This document shows positions 12,726 to 24,654 of a stretch of DNA of 64,000 nucleotides, piece after piece (the stretch's first letter is position 1; each line of letters opens with the position of its first letter). A program made the position numbers and the translations under genes. The stretch comes from Anaeramoeba flamelloides (Eukaryota; Metamonada; Anaeramoebidae): NCBI GenBank assembly GCA_027625915.1, contig JANTQA010000015.1, positions 3,997,001-4,061,000 on the forward strand. The letters are read 5' to 3'. The notes below the pieces were generated by a model, which was given only the letters and a program-made list of their open reading frames with translations, did not search any database and had not been told where the DNA came from.

Positions 12726-13116
12726 TTTTTGTATTTTTAAAATTAGAATATGGTAACAAATTTATTTGTTCAGAAAAACACTAAGAAATTCCTAAAAGTG
12801 AGATTTATTCAAAATAAAAACGGTTTGACAAATTTTTCTTTTTTTCTATAATGAAATCCAAAAATCCAAAAAAATTATAAGTATCTTTTTACTGAAAATT
12901 TGACTGGGAAAAATAAACTTTTTGAAAAATGATAACTTATTTCTCGAAAGTTGTTGATAAGTGAGCTTTTTTATTGAACTTAATTGAATTCTAGTGTAAA
13001 TAATTACTCTATTAGCTTTGGGGAAAAAAATGAGAATTACATATCCCTTAAAATAATAGTTTTCAAATATTCCATTTTTCTTATTTTTGTTCATCTTTCT
13101 ACTTTTCTTTTTCATT

Positions 13117-15457
13117 ATGGAACATATTGCGATTAGACTCAAAAGATGGAATAAAACTTATCGTCTTGGTGTTTGTTAATTGTCCTTTATTTAATCTCAT
13201 TTCTTCGATCCCTTCTCTTCTGTTATAAAAAAAAACAAAAAGTGAACCAATCTTTATTTTTGGATTCTAAAAGATGAAAAAAATATTTGGTATTTTAAAG
13301 TATTTATAAAGACAGGGATAAGGGGTTTGAAAGAAAGCCTTAAAAACTTTTCACCAAACTAGATTTTTTTTTTTTCTTTTTTTTTTCTTTTTTAAATAAT
13401 TATCACCATGGAACAAAATCATTAGGAAACTGTTTATGGCGTTTGTGTTGTCAATATTCCAAAACCAATCTCACACAATGGTATCAGGTTGTCCGTCGAG
13501 GGGAGTGTAGCACTTCGATCTTCCGCAAAGAATGTTGGTGTCTTTGATTCTCTCTATAATACAATAGAACCATTGAAAATTTTAAGTATCAATTACCCAC
13601 TTCTTAAACCAGGAAAGTTGTAAGTTAAATCATTATAATTCCCATAAAGAAGCAAAGAAATTTATTTCTCTACTAACTCTTTTTTTTTTTTTCTTTCTTT
13701 TTTTTTCCTTTTTTTAAAATTCAACAAAATCTTTTGATTTTCGATCGTAAATTGTCATTCATTTATTTGTTTTGATCCCTTCCTTTCTTTTAAAAAAAGT
13801 CCCCAAGGAAAAACCGAGATACCATTTGAATTCCCATTTCAACCACTTGTAGAATCAAAATTAATCGAAACTTATCATGGCGTTTATGTAAATATTGCAT
13901 ATACAATGACGATTGTTCTTGCAAGAAAGGGTCTTTCAAAAAATTTTGAAGCCAAAGAAGAAATTTATGCAACAGTTCCTGTAAGTTCATTAACACATTT
14001 CAAACTCATTTTTTTTTTGTTTTACTTTTTGTCTTGTTCAGGGAATTATGAGCACCAATAATCAAAGGGACATAAAAACCAATTTTTAACAACAATTCTA
14101 TTATATTTGTACACAACACAACGCTTAAATCGGTGTTTGCTCTGGAGTGTAGATCTAATTGATTTTTTTAATTTTTTTGTTAGCAACTTGGGATCTTTTC
14201 TGTGCCTTAAATTTCGTTGAAAGTTTGTATCTAAAGATGGTTCTGATTGTATACCTTTCAAGTTTAAAACAATTTTATCAGTGTTTCTAATTTTTGAATT
14301 AGTTTGTCCATTAGATACAATATTTTCTTAAACTATTTCAAATTCAAGTCTAAATTTACAATAGTAAACTTATATTTTACTCGAAATAACATTTTTAATC
14401 CTAAATCAAATCAATCTAAATCAAATCAAATGGTAACAATAAAGTAAAAAATTAACAAGACTTGAGAATAACCTCTTTTTTAATGTGGATATCTTGGATA
14501 CTTCCAAACAAAATCCAAAATTCAAATGAAGAATCTTTCGAATTCATATAATATAATATTTTTCATTCGACATATCCTATATTATCCTTTTTAAAGTCTT
14601 TCCTAGTTAAAATTGTAAAAACTTCAAAATTGCACAAAAATTTTAAAAGAGTCATAAAATAACCTCTAAAACACCTTTTTGATTTAAAGAGAATGACCAT
14701 CACCATAGATTTCAATAAAACTCATTAGTATGAATAAACTTATTCTCGAGAAAGGAATTTTTGTTCTTAAATTTGATTTTTCAGGTAAAAAGAAAATTAC
14801 TTCAAAAATCAGTATAAAACGATTGTAAATAAGAAATATAAAAAAGTAAAAGATTTTTTTTTTAAAAAAAAAGAGAAATTAATCAAATTAAACATTGGTA
14901 AACTTTTTTAATGATTGTAAAATTTTTTTTAATTATTGTAAAAAAAAATCAACCACCTTTTGTAAGTATTCTTAAATTTAATTCCAATATTATTGGTGTT
15001 AGTAAAAAATATTATGTTAATATGAGAAATGTTTACAAAAGACATATTTTCCAAAGCACTATTTATAAAAATTACAAAAAAATTATGAATTCTAAACTCT
15101 TTTTCAAAAATTGTGACTCACTTGAAATAATAAATTGAAAAAAAAAATTATCCTTTAGTATTTAAGAACAATTAATAACTAAATATGATTTGTAATTCAC
15201 TTTTAAGTCATTCTAAATCTATAAAAGCCTGATATATTAAAAATTACAAAAAATAAAACCAAAAACTAAAAAAAAGTGAGTCACAATTTTTGAAATGAGC
15301 ATTATATATTTTTTATTACTGAACTTTCACTGAAAAAAAGTTGAACAACAAGATTTTTTATGAATAATTAAATCCATTTTCAAAGACATTACATAGTCTC
15401 AAATTTCTTAGTGATTATTTGTCTTTTCGAAGATCTCTTTTTTTTTTCCACATGATC

Positions 15458-15527
<70 letters not shown>

Positions 15528-17310
15528 AAAAGAAAAACAAAAATTTGAAAAAGCAAAACTAAAATTTGCAAAATTAGAAAAAATGATTCTGATCAAAAAT
15601 TTTGAAAATATTTTTTGTAAAGAATACTGAAATAAACCCTCAAAACAACTCCCATTAACATTATAAAGTGAGTCAAAATTTTTGAAAAATAGTTTACTAT
15701 AAAAATATGATCCTCTTTTTAAGAGCACAATATTAAACATATTTTGTTTTTTTGAAAATTTCAGATTAAATCCAATTTTTATTTTTATTTTTTATTTTAA
15801 ATTGATCATACAGCATTTAATTAGATATTTTTTTAAAAATAATTTTTTTTGTAAATTATTTGTTTTAAAAAAATTTCGAGTTCTTAAGGAATGTCAAAAT
15901 TTGGCGATCAATGAATGTTACTTTTTCATCTAACTTCATATTTATTAAATTTCAATAATTTCAGGTCAAGAGAAAATGTTAAACTTTTCCTTTCTTTTTT
16001 CAACTTTTCTAAAAATTATTTGTCTTTTAATGAACGAAAATGTTTTATTTTCTTCATAAATATTTTTTATTTTGATAAAATTTAAACCTAAAAATTTTTT
16101 TTTCGATCTTTTTGTTTTGATATCTGATATTCGAATTCCCCCTTTTCCGCTTTGTTTTAATTATTTGATGATATTGCATTTTATTTTTGTATTTCTATAA
16201 TTTAAAACTAATTAATTATTTTGAACTTTTTTAAAAAAAAGAAACTGAAATATTATACATGCATATATTATCATTATTATTTTAAGCAATAAGGAAGATA
16301 TACAAACAAAAATAACTCGATTTTTGAAACATATTTTTTACAATTGTTTTTAATTAAACCTCCATTTTAATCTTGAATAGTTAAATATCAAGATGATTGT
16401 TGTCAAATGCTATAAAAATCAGGAAATTTTTATTTTTTAAAAAAAAGAAAAAAAGAAATAAACTAAAAAAAAAAAAAAATCTAGTTTGGTGAAAAGTTTT
16501 TAAGTCTTTCTTTCAAAACCCCTTAGTCCTGACTTAGTACATATTTTAAAATATCAAATATTTTTTTCATCTTTGAGAATCCAAAAATAAAGATCTAGGT
16601 TTTTTCAACGAGAAGAATAATAATAAATTGATTACAGCTCTCAAATTATTTTTTTAAAACTATTTTGTATGAATATAATAATATCATTAATAAATTTTTA
16701 ATCGCAATATTTCAATTTTTTTTTTTTTCATATTATTTTCATTTTTAATCGCAATTATTCGTTATATAAATATTTAACAAAAAAAAAAAATTAAAATTAC
16801 ATACTTATTTTTTAATCTGTCTTATTTAATTTTTAATAGCCAAAAAAAACATTTTCATTAGTTGCCAAAGATTTTATGATAACACCCGATTCGCTAAAAA
16901 ATGTCTCAAAAAAAATGATTTCAAAAGTACCAAATTTTTCAATATCGGGAAAAATTGATAGCTTAGTTTGCCCAATTTCCGAACCTTTTACTGGACATAT
17001 CAAAGTTGATAAGAGTTCATCGTTAATTGGGTCGATTGAAGTCCAATTAATAAGAATTGAAAGTTGTGGTTCAAAAAAAGATGGATTTGTTAGAGAAACA
17101 ACAGAAATCCAAAATTTGCAAATAGTTGATGGCAATGTTTCAAATGAATTAGAAATCCCTATTTATGTAACTTTTCCAAAATTATTTTGTTGTCCATCTT
17201 TATTAACGAAAAATTATCGTATTGAATTTGAAATTAATATTTTAGTCCTTTTCACAAATAATGCTGTTGTTAGCGAAAATTTCCCTATACAAGTTATTCG
17301 AACAAACTAA
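13117..17310 (+). CDS. VPS26C: VPS26C / DSCR3-like retriever subunit, four exons
   Basis: VPS26C is the arrestin-fold subunit of Retriever, which acts with the CCC complex in endosome-to-surface recycling. Exons are 13117-13170, 13426-13619, 13800-13980 and 16840-17310. All junctions are GT-AG and in phase, giving 299 residues, essentially the length of animal DSCR3. Matching signatures as I recall the family are SAKNVGVF, PGKF|PQGKTEIPFEFP across junction 2, ETYHGVYVNI, PVDF-like KDFMITPDSL at the start of exon 4, TEIQNLQI, IPIYVTFPKLF and the C-terminal ENFPIQVIR. The family match at both ends of each exon fixes the gene model. Intron 1 uses a GTTTGT donor. Intron 3 is 2859 bp and full of repeats. 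An ATG inside intron 1 at 13408 runs straight into a TAG that forms the acceptor, so it is not the start. Confidence 0.93.
13251..13375 (+). repeat. Inverted repeat, left arm (VPS26C intron 1)
   Basis: About 125 bp, beginning TCTTTATTTTTGGATTCT and ending ACCAAACTAGATTT plus a T run, recurs inverted at 16466-16592 with only scattered differences. The inner end grades into the pyrimidine tract of the intron 1 acceptor. Confidence 0.85.
14190..14260 (+). repeat. MITE family E fragment
   Basis: CTGTGCCTTAAATTTCGTTG followed by AAAGTTTGTATCTAAAGATG matches the right half of the intact family E element at 56300-56496. The left terminus was not recognised. It lies in VPS26C intron 3. Confidence 0.5.
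15095..15305. mobile_element. Hairpin repeat sharing GTGACTCAC ends
   Basis: CTCTTTTTCAAAAATTGTGA plus CTCACTT on the left is answered in inverse by GTGAGTCACAATTTTTGAAA plus TGAGC on the right. The enclosed sequence includes an inverted match to a segment near 33.97-34.05 kb. A third, looser match lies at 15665-15690. The structure fits a small foldback element or a rearranged copy of repeat family F. Confidence 0.45.
15464..15525 (+). repeat. Uninterrupted run of 62 A
   Basis: A pure A homopolymer in VPS26C intron 3, far longer than any other in the window. It could be the remnant tail of a retroposed copy, a mononucleotide microsatellite, or a length error in assembly. Confidence 0.9.
16466..16592 (-). 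repeat. Inverted repeat, right arm (VPS26C intron 3)
   Basis: This is the reverse-complement partner of 13251-13375. Together they enclose exons 2 and 3. Anchors include AATCTAGTTTGGTGAAAAGT and TTTTTTTCATCTTTGAGAAT. Confidence 0.85.
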
Positions 17311-18210
17311 TTATTTTTATTAAAAATTTTTTTAATTTATCTTTTTTTTTTTTTTCATAAAAACATTATAATAATTTTTTCAAGATCATATTTTTCTTTC
17401 GTTTTTGGTTTTTGATTTTTTTTAAATAATTTTTCAAATTATTCATTGAAATTAAATTTAATAAAGAAATTATTTTAACTAATTTTTCAATAGTATTATT
17501 CTCTTTTATTCTAGAATTTTTTTTTTGAATTTTCTTGTTGTTATAAGAACGTGAAAAAATTTCAAAAACACAAGAACATTAAATGAAAAAATATCTGATA
17601 CCATATTTTTATTTCTTTTTTTTTATAATTTTTTTCCCTTTCAATAAATTATTGTTTTTTTTTTTTCAAAATCAGAAAAAGAATTTAAGAAAATGTTCTT
17701 CATTGTAATAAGTTTGATTTCCTGTTTTTGGATTACTCTTAGTGTTCTGGTTGTTAAATTCATTATTATTTGTTAGTTTATAAATCATGCCTATATTAAG
17801 CTTCTTTATAAACTTATTTAATATAAATTATTTTTCAATATAAAGAACACTTCAAGTAAATTGTAGAATAAATCAAATTATAATAAACTCCATTTCACTT
17901 AAAGTGGCCCAGTTGTAATTGGAGAAACACATATGTTTAAAGTCTTTGCATGGATATTAGAAGAAAAAATTCATTTTGGAAATTTTCAAAATTGAAATTT
18001 TTTTTTCACATTTTTGTTTTTTTTTTGGTTTTTTTTTTTCTATTTTTTTTTGAAAAAATATAATTCAGTTGTAAAAATTTTTTTTAATACAAGATCAATA
18101 ATCATTCTGTAAAACGGTTTAATTCTAAGGCTTTTGAAATCATGTGGAAATGATTGTTGAGAAATCAAATTGATTCCTATTGGAATTTTATTCAATCTTT
18201 GATCTCCTAC

Positions 18211-18372
18211 TGATATTTGATTAATAACTGTGAAAAATTTTCACTTTATTTTCATCCCCCTTTTCAAATATATACCACAAATACTAACATACTTCGTTTG
18301 GAGACTTGATTCCTAAATGAAAAGTAAGGAAAATGAAGTGAAAATTGTTTCCTATTTATTATTCAAATAATG
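18211..18372. mobile_element. MITE family B copy
   Basis: The left arm TGATATTTGATTAATAACTG followed by TGAAAAATTTTCACTTTATT is answered inverted on the right by AATGAAGTGAAAATTG and TATTCAAATAATGA. The termini match the other family B elements at 55140 and 60655. Confidence 0.6.
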
Positions 18373-19499
18373 ATAGAAGATCAAAACAAACATTGTTGTT
18401 TTTCTCAATAGGAGCAATAAGAATTTGAATTTTTCAATCTGTTAGATAATTTATTGATTAATTAGTTTTCTTTCAGACAGATACCAACATTTTTTTAATG
18501 TTTATTATTTTGCTTTTTTCCTATTTGTTCTTCAAAGATCAATTATATAAAATAATTGATATTTGAAAAAAAATTGGGATCCTTGGATTGGAACAGAGTT
18601 TATATTAATGTATATTTTTTATCAACCTTATTATCCAGTGTAATATTTTTATTAACAAATGAAAGAAAATTAGAGTTTTTTTCATCTTTTTTTTTAATTG
18701 TAGAATCAATTATAAATAGAACAACTTTGAAAACACTAATTATAAGATTCAAAAAAAAATTGATATATTTAAAATCTTAACAAAATTAATTATTACCTTA
18801 AACCTTAATAATCTCAAAATAATTTTTATTCAACAAATTACGTATTGATATGAAATAGTTTATGCTATAAATAGATTTTTTCTTGAACAAAGACTTTAAT
18901 GGTTTTTTTTTAACAGTATTTGTAATTATTTATTTTAAAGAGTGTAAGTTCTCAATGTATTCTTCAATATATCACTACACATTAGATTCTTTAATTTTGG
19001 TAAAGGAGAATACGATTTTTTTTGTAAAAATATCAAAACGGAATATTTTTCAAAAAAATTAAGTTTATAAGAATTTTTATTACAGTTTAAATTTTATCTA
19101 CTTCAAAAAAATCACTTATGAATCCTGTAAAAATACTTTTAATAAGTTATTTATCTAACTTGTTTTTAATTTCAGCCAGTTGTTTTTTTCTTTTGTACTA
19201 ATATTTTAATAAAATTCAACAATTTACTTGCTTTCGAAAATATTTTTCACTACGAATATGGGTGAAATAGGTTTTTAAATTAGAACAAAATTAATAGCTA
19301 CAAAAAGAGATTTTCGTTTAGAGAAATGATTTATTGTAATATTTTGAGAAAAGAATATATAAAATTTGCCAAATTCAAATAAACAAATTTGGGGTGATAT
19401 ATTAAAGAATTCCTAAAGAACCCCTCCACTATAAAAGAATACACTGATAAAATTGTGTAAAAAAAAAGTGTTTACAAGTCCTTGGGGTGGATTATGTTG

Positions 19500-19925
19500 T
19501 ATAATTTCATTAAGGGCCATTTTCCCATCTTGGAGAGTGTTTTACTATTGTGTTATTTTACACTCACTCCACAAAAAGAATTTTCATTGTGAAGAAATCG
19601 TAAGAAAAAATTACTCTTTGTGAAGGAAAAAATCAACACAAACAAAAAAAAAAATAATCAAAAAGAATTTGGGAAATTGAAAATTTTTTAAAAAACAAAA
19701 AATAACTTTAAGGGATTTTCAAGTTCAAATTTGAAAACATTTCAAACTTGTAAAAGTAACTGTAAAAAATGTATTAGAACATCTTAAAAAATTGTTTTGT
19801 GTTTATTGATTTGAATGGTTATAATGAAATTTTCAAATAAAATTTTGGTCGGATCGAAGAAACGTTTTAATTGTCAAAATTGTTAATATTTGTATTTTTT
19901 TTTGAAAAAGAAATTCTCAATGGTT
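19500..19925. repeat. Interspersed repeat D, copy 2
   Basis: This is the partner of 10030-10450. Shared blocks include TTGTGTTATTTTACA, CACAAAAAGAATTTTC, CATTTCAAACTTG, GATTTGAATGGT and TTTTGGTCGGATCG. It is diverged and without coding capacity. Confidence 0.5.
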
Positions 19926-20322
19926 ATAATCAACTGAGATTATGGAACTTTTTCAAGAGTCTTTTTACAGTCATAATTTCACCGTTTTCAGCTGAAACTG
20001 TAGTATTAAGTTTCGAAGTTGGTATATTTCAATTAAATATTTGTCTTAGAATAATGCTTTCCAAATAAAGACAATAAAAGAAAATCTAAGAACTCTAATT
20101 CATGATTGTTACATAAAAAAATATTTTCAAAAAGATCTAATTTCTTTAGAGCAAAACAGTTATTTTGAAGATTTTTTATTAAAATATGAAATAATGTAAG
20201 GTTTTATTTAATAATAAAAATAAATGTGATTCAGGAAATTGTATTTAGAGTCCAAAAATATCAAAATCATCGAAAAGAGAAAAAGAAAGATTTGGGTGTG
20301 TTTGTTTTCTTGATCGTTTCGA

Positions 20323-21039
20323 TTAGTTTTGGTGATCTTTTTCTTTTTTTTTATGGTGGTGGTGTTTTGAACTTTTAGATTTGTGGCTGTGTGAATGACT
20401 TTTCTTTTTATTCTTACGTCTTTTTTTTGTTGTCATTTTGTCTTTTTGGATTTCTTTATCTTTGTTTTTGTGTTTTTTCTTTTTCTTTTTGTGTTTTCTT
20501 TTAAGTTTTTCTTTTTCTTTTTCTTTTTCCTTTTCCTTGTTTTTGTGTTTTTTCTTTTTCTTTTTGTGTTTTTTTTTTTTATTTTTTTTTGATTTATCTT
20601 TTCTCTTTCGGGAGTGTTTGTCATCCTTACTAAATCGGTCAAAAAGTGAAGCTTCACCTTTAAGGCTTCCACTCTTTTCTTTTGAACTATAGCCAAGGCC
20701 TAAAGCGGATGTCAGTAAATTCTGGATAGTCGAAGATCCGTTGGTGCTTTGGTTACTATCTTGCTGTTCTGTAGTTTCTTTTAATAAGTTCTCTTGATCA
20801 ATCTCTTCTTGTGTTTTAATTCCCAAGAGCACTAGCCTTGCCTGCTCTTCTTTGTTTCTCACGTCTTGTAATTCCTTTTTAATTTGTTTTTTTTTTTTTG
20901 TTTCTTTCTTGTGTTTTTTATCATACCATGTCTCATTTAAAAATGCTGTATGTGCAAAATAATATGACGTTAACACTTTGTCACCTTTAATATTGTCCCA
21001 CGAAAATTGATCTCTTCCTCCTCTTACTGGTCTTTCCAT
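20323..21039 (-). CDS. MMTAG2-like Lys-rich protein
   Basis: This single-exon gene encodes 238 residues. The N-terminus, RPVRGGRDQFSWDNIKGDK followed by a Tyr-rich stretch and TWYDKK near residues 37-42, matches the conserved head of MMTAG2 (multiple myeloma tumor-associated protein 2 family), where a GGxDQFxWxxVKxDK signature precedes a WY motif. A Lys/Glu coiled region (about 45-75) follows, then a Ser/Thr-rich stretch (90-120) and a very basic KKHKKKKKKHKNK-type tail with a His/Ser-rich end. The head motif supports the family call; the tail is low complexity and uninformative. Molecular function in the family is poorly known. A basic tail of this kind suggests a nuclear, RNA-associated protein, which is inference. 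The start is the first ATG of the frame and begins the conserved motif. The A-purine strand asymmetry of the tail generates spurious frames on the opposite strand. Confidence 0.8.
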   Translation of the reverse strand: MERPVRGGRDQFSWDNIKGDKVLTSYYFAHTAFLNETWYDKKHKKETKKKKQIKKELQDVRNKEEQARLVLLGIKTQEEIDQENLLKETTEQQDSNQSTNGSSTIQNLLTSALGLGYSSKEKSGSLKGEASLFDRFSKDDKHSRKRKDKSKKNKKKKHKKKKKKHKNKEKEKEKEKEKLKRKHKKKKKKHKNKDKEIQKDKMTTKKRRKNKKKSHSHSHKSKSSKHHHHKKKEKDHQN

Positions 21040-21809
21040 AATAAGTAATTTTAGTAAAGAAAAAGAAAGAAAAATAAAACTTCTTCCTTATTTTTATCAA
21101 AAAGGGCTTTGTAATAACATCAAAATTCTGATATTTCTTGTCACTTAAAGTACAATAGAAGCTGATAAATTGAGATTCTTTAACAGTGTAACCCTGAACA
21201 ACCTTTAATTTTTTTTTAAGGTGCTCTTTATGTGTTTTATCGATTGATATTCCAAAAATAGTTTTTACCTGAGAAATTTTTTCTGTGATCTATTATCAAT
21301 TGTAATTTATGAAATAGCAGAATATATACCATACATCTTTCTGTTTATTATTCGTTGAGTTAATATTCTCATAGCAAGAGATAAACACAAACAAATAAAC
21401 TTTTTTTTGGTTTTTTGTTTCGGATCTTGAATTGTTTTTTTATCCAAAGAATCAGAAATAAATTTGTACCTCCCCTGTTATTTAAATATTAATTTACCTG
21501 TAAACTGATCTTGTATAAAAAAATAATTCAAATTTGACTCAATAATATCATAAGAAAATTCAAATTGTTTGTTTTTGGTAATTCGTAACTCTGTTTTTTT
21601 TTTACAGTAAAAGGGATAGAATACTTATCTGACCTCGAAGCGAATATTAATTGATTTTAAAAAAAAATTCATCAAATTTAGAGAATCAAATTATTATATT
21701 TAAAAGAATTAATTTTTAACAAGTTAAGTTTTATAAAACAGTTCTTAAACTTTTTTTAATAGAATTTTTGGAATATTAATAAAAAAGGAAAATAGATAAC
21801 ATTTTTTTT

Positions 21810-22800
21810 TTTGAAGAAATCTCGATTTTAGTAATTTCTAATAGCTTGTATTATCAAAAAAACATGACAAATTTAAGCTTTTTTTAAAAAATAAACCAAA
21901 TAATAAATCAAATATTGAATGCTTGAAGATCTAAAAAAATTGATCATTTATTTTATTTGCTTATATTTATTTAATAATCTTGAAATTTTTATAGATAAGG
22001 CGGTATTTCTTTTTCAAAAATTATTCAAAGTATAAAAAAAAATTTAAAATGAAATTAAGATTTTTAAATTTTAAATTATTTTTTGTTTAATAAGAATTAT
22101 TAATTTGGATTTATTGTATTTATTTAAAATATTGAAAAAATTGTGAAATAAAAATAAAGTCTTGTGATACTAGTAATTGTCGTGTTATTATTAGTCCACT
22201 TAAAGAATTAAAATTATGTTATTAATTATTTATTAAAAATAATCAAATTATAAGATATTTTTTTTTTAGTTTTAACCTGAATTTTCTAGCTTTCAAAAAA
22301 AGTATTTTGGGAGATTTTTTAATTTGATTGTTTGGTTATTTTTTTTTGATTTTTTTGTTCACTAAAAGAAAAAATTGATTTGAACAGTTGTTTGAATCTA
22401 ATAATTACATTTTATTAAAGTTTAAAATAATTATTGTAATTTTTTTAAAATAAAGTTTATTTTCTATAAATTAGATGATTGTGTTTTAATTCAAAATTTA
22501 TTCGTTTTAATTTTTAATTTCATTATTATACATTCTATATTACCAATAAAATTCTTTGTTCAATAAAAAATTATTTTTCAAAATATTTTAAATATATATC
22601 AGATTTCGAACTTTTCAAAAATAAGAAATTGAATCTAACTTTTAAAAACAATAATTAATTTTGGAAAATAGCATAAAAGTAGGTTTGATATGATGGTCTT
22701 ATAGTAATCAAATTTTTACTTGGTTTTTACATTCCAAGATGTCGAAAAAAGTGTTTTTCTGTGTTTTCTATTAAATTTAATGTAATAGTTTTTTTTTATT
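21810..22800 (+). repeat. Repeat family C, direct copy 1
   Basis: About 1 kb, shared in order with 38590-39600 and inverted with 11900-12725. Anchors are TTGAATGCTTGAAGATC, TTGATCATTTATTTT, GAAAAAATTGATTTGAAC and AATAATTATTGTAATTTTTT. No termini or reading frame were recognised. Confidence 0.65.
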
Positions 22801-23960
22801 CTTAATGAGTTCAAGTAGACCGAAGAGAGGTTAAAAATTAATTTTGAATTATTTTTTGTTAATTATATTGGGACTCATTGTTAAAATATTTGATAAAAAA
22901 TATGAATTAAAATGGCTATACAGGATGATAAAATCATAAAATAATGATTATTTTATTCATAAAAAAACCAAAAATCAAAAAAAAATCTTCATTTCAAGAC
23001 AAATTTGAATAATAATAATTCATATTCAGACTTTAAAGTTGAAAATAAATTTCTTAAATTAACCTGGTAAATATAGATTAGGGTCTAATAAAGTTGGTTT
23101 TTTACACAAATATTAAATAATTCATCCAAGATATTATTTTTAATAAAATTTTTCTATATTGAAAATAAATTCCTTAAAAAAGGGCGGCTATGTTTTCTTT
23201 TGTTAAGGATTTTTTTTTAAAAAATAGAAATCTAAATTTTGATAGAATACAGTTTAAATTGCCACTTAATACCCTATTTAGTCGAAAATATCCTCAAGAT
23301 TCCTTTGTATAAAAATTAAAAAAAAATAAAAATCCTTTTAAATTTTTTATATTCAATTATGTTAAAATAAATTCCTTTTAAAGATAATTCAAAGTGAAAA
23401 AATAAATTTATTTGTTTTTTTGAAAGAATTTACACAAAGAAGGAAAAAAAATATTTTTTATTTTAAAAAAGAAATTTCATATGAATTGTTTTCCTGAAAT
23501 AACACAATTTCTTTTTTTTTCTGTAACCTTGAGAAACCTAACATTTATTCGGAAAGAGGTACCCAACACTGTTTCAAAATATCAAATATTTTTTATAAAT
23601 AACCTTTGACAAATAAAAAAGAAATAAATTCAAGAATCCATCTCAAAGAATAGTTGATAACTGTCGGGAATAAAACTAAGAAATCAATAAATTTTCGAAA
23701 AAATCAAAAAATTAAAATTCTTAAGGAAATCCCTATTGAGAAAAAAAAGAATGTTCATTTTGATCTATATTGGAGATTCAACCAAAAAGTTCAATAGAAA
23801 TAAATATTAATATTTTGAGGATCATTATTACTGTTTTATTAACATCAAAATAACACACTTTTATATATTTAATATCAATCACACAATAAAATTAAAATTT
23901 GTAAATTCATATTGTGTCAAAAAAATAATTAAAAAAAAAAATCAATAAAATGTGAAAAAA

Positions 23961-24496
23961 TAAACCCAAATTCAAAATTTTTAACACACCAAAATTCGAT
24001 TTGTGAAAACAAAAACTTCTTTAATCAATTCAAGAAGATTTACCAAATTAAAATCATTCACTAATTGAAATGTTAAAATTTTTTTATAAATTACAATACC
24101 CAAAAAACAATAAATAAATAATTATCAATACAAATAAATCACGGTTGTGTTAAATTTTTTGGAGAAAGCAAAACAAAAAAATACATTGGTAAATTTGTTT
24201 AAATTCTATTAGGAATTATTCGTCGATCAAATGGTTAGTTATTACTACCTAATTTTATTTGATTTCTTCTATTTGGAACAACTCAACTTTAACATAATAT
24301 CAATTGTTCAAAAAAAATTTGATCGAACGAAACAAATTACGTAATTCAAGCAATAAAATAAAAACAAAAACTAAAATATGAAAAAATGATTTTCATATTT
24401 TACAAAAATCAAAATTATTTCCAATTTGAATGAAATTGTATTATTGTGATTGTTTGGAACGTTTTAGCTCTGTGGAAAATTTTGAATTTTAGTTTA
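23961..24496 (+). mobile_element. MITE family A copy (536 bp)
   Basis: The element runs from TAAACCCAAATTCAAAATTT to its inverse AAATTTTGAATTTTAGTTTA at the other end. TIRs are about 30 bp and the edges fit a TA target duplication. It matches 25432-25976 in the same orientation and 42065-42600 inverted. It is noncoding, which fits a non-autonomous Tc1/mariner-type passenger. Its termini differ from those of the Tc1 element at 34.1 kb. Confidence 0.8.
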
Positions 24497-24654
24497 GTTT
24501 TTTTTTTCAAATTTATAAAAAATAATTTTTGTTCTATAAAAAAATCAAACACTTTAAATAAGTGTAATTTATGGTTCACAGTTATCACTTTTGATTGGAA
24601 AAATATTTATAACACCAAAAAAACAAAAAAAAATAATACCTAAATGAAAAGGAA

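Larger units (their letters stand above)
7264..13116. other. Gene-free stretch, repeats only
   Basis: There is no convincing gene over nearly 6 kb. The stretch holds the foldback MITE at 7549, a family A end at 7850, a segment near 10.0-10.45 kb repeated at 19.5 kb, and an inverted copy of the 1-kb repeat family C near 11.9-12.7 kb. A less A+T-rich patch at 9140-9420 could hide a short exon or a noncoding RNA, but I could not resolve one. Confidence 0.6.
17311..20322. other. Gene-free stretch between VPS26C and MMTAG2-like gene
   Basis: No gene is recognised on either strand. It contains a family B MITE at 18211 and repeat D copy 2 at about 19.5-19.9 kb. The 3' ends of VPS26C (plus strand) and the MMTAG2-like gene (minus strand) face each other across it. 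Confidence 0.6.

Noticed and set aside
13408-13425. ATG in a good context just before VPS26C exon 2
   Set aside because: The frame reads only MEQNH before a TAG, and that TAG is the intron 1 acceptor. The true start at 13117 gives the conserved N-terminus.
20395-20696. Phe-rich and Lys-rich frames within the MMTAG2-like gene
   Set aside because: They are shadow frames produced by the purine-biased Lys-rich tail of the real minus-strand gene.
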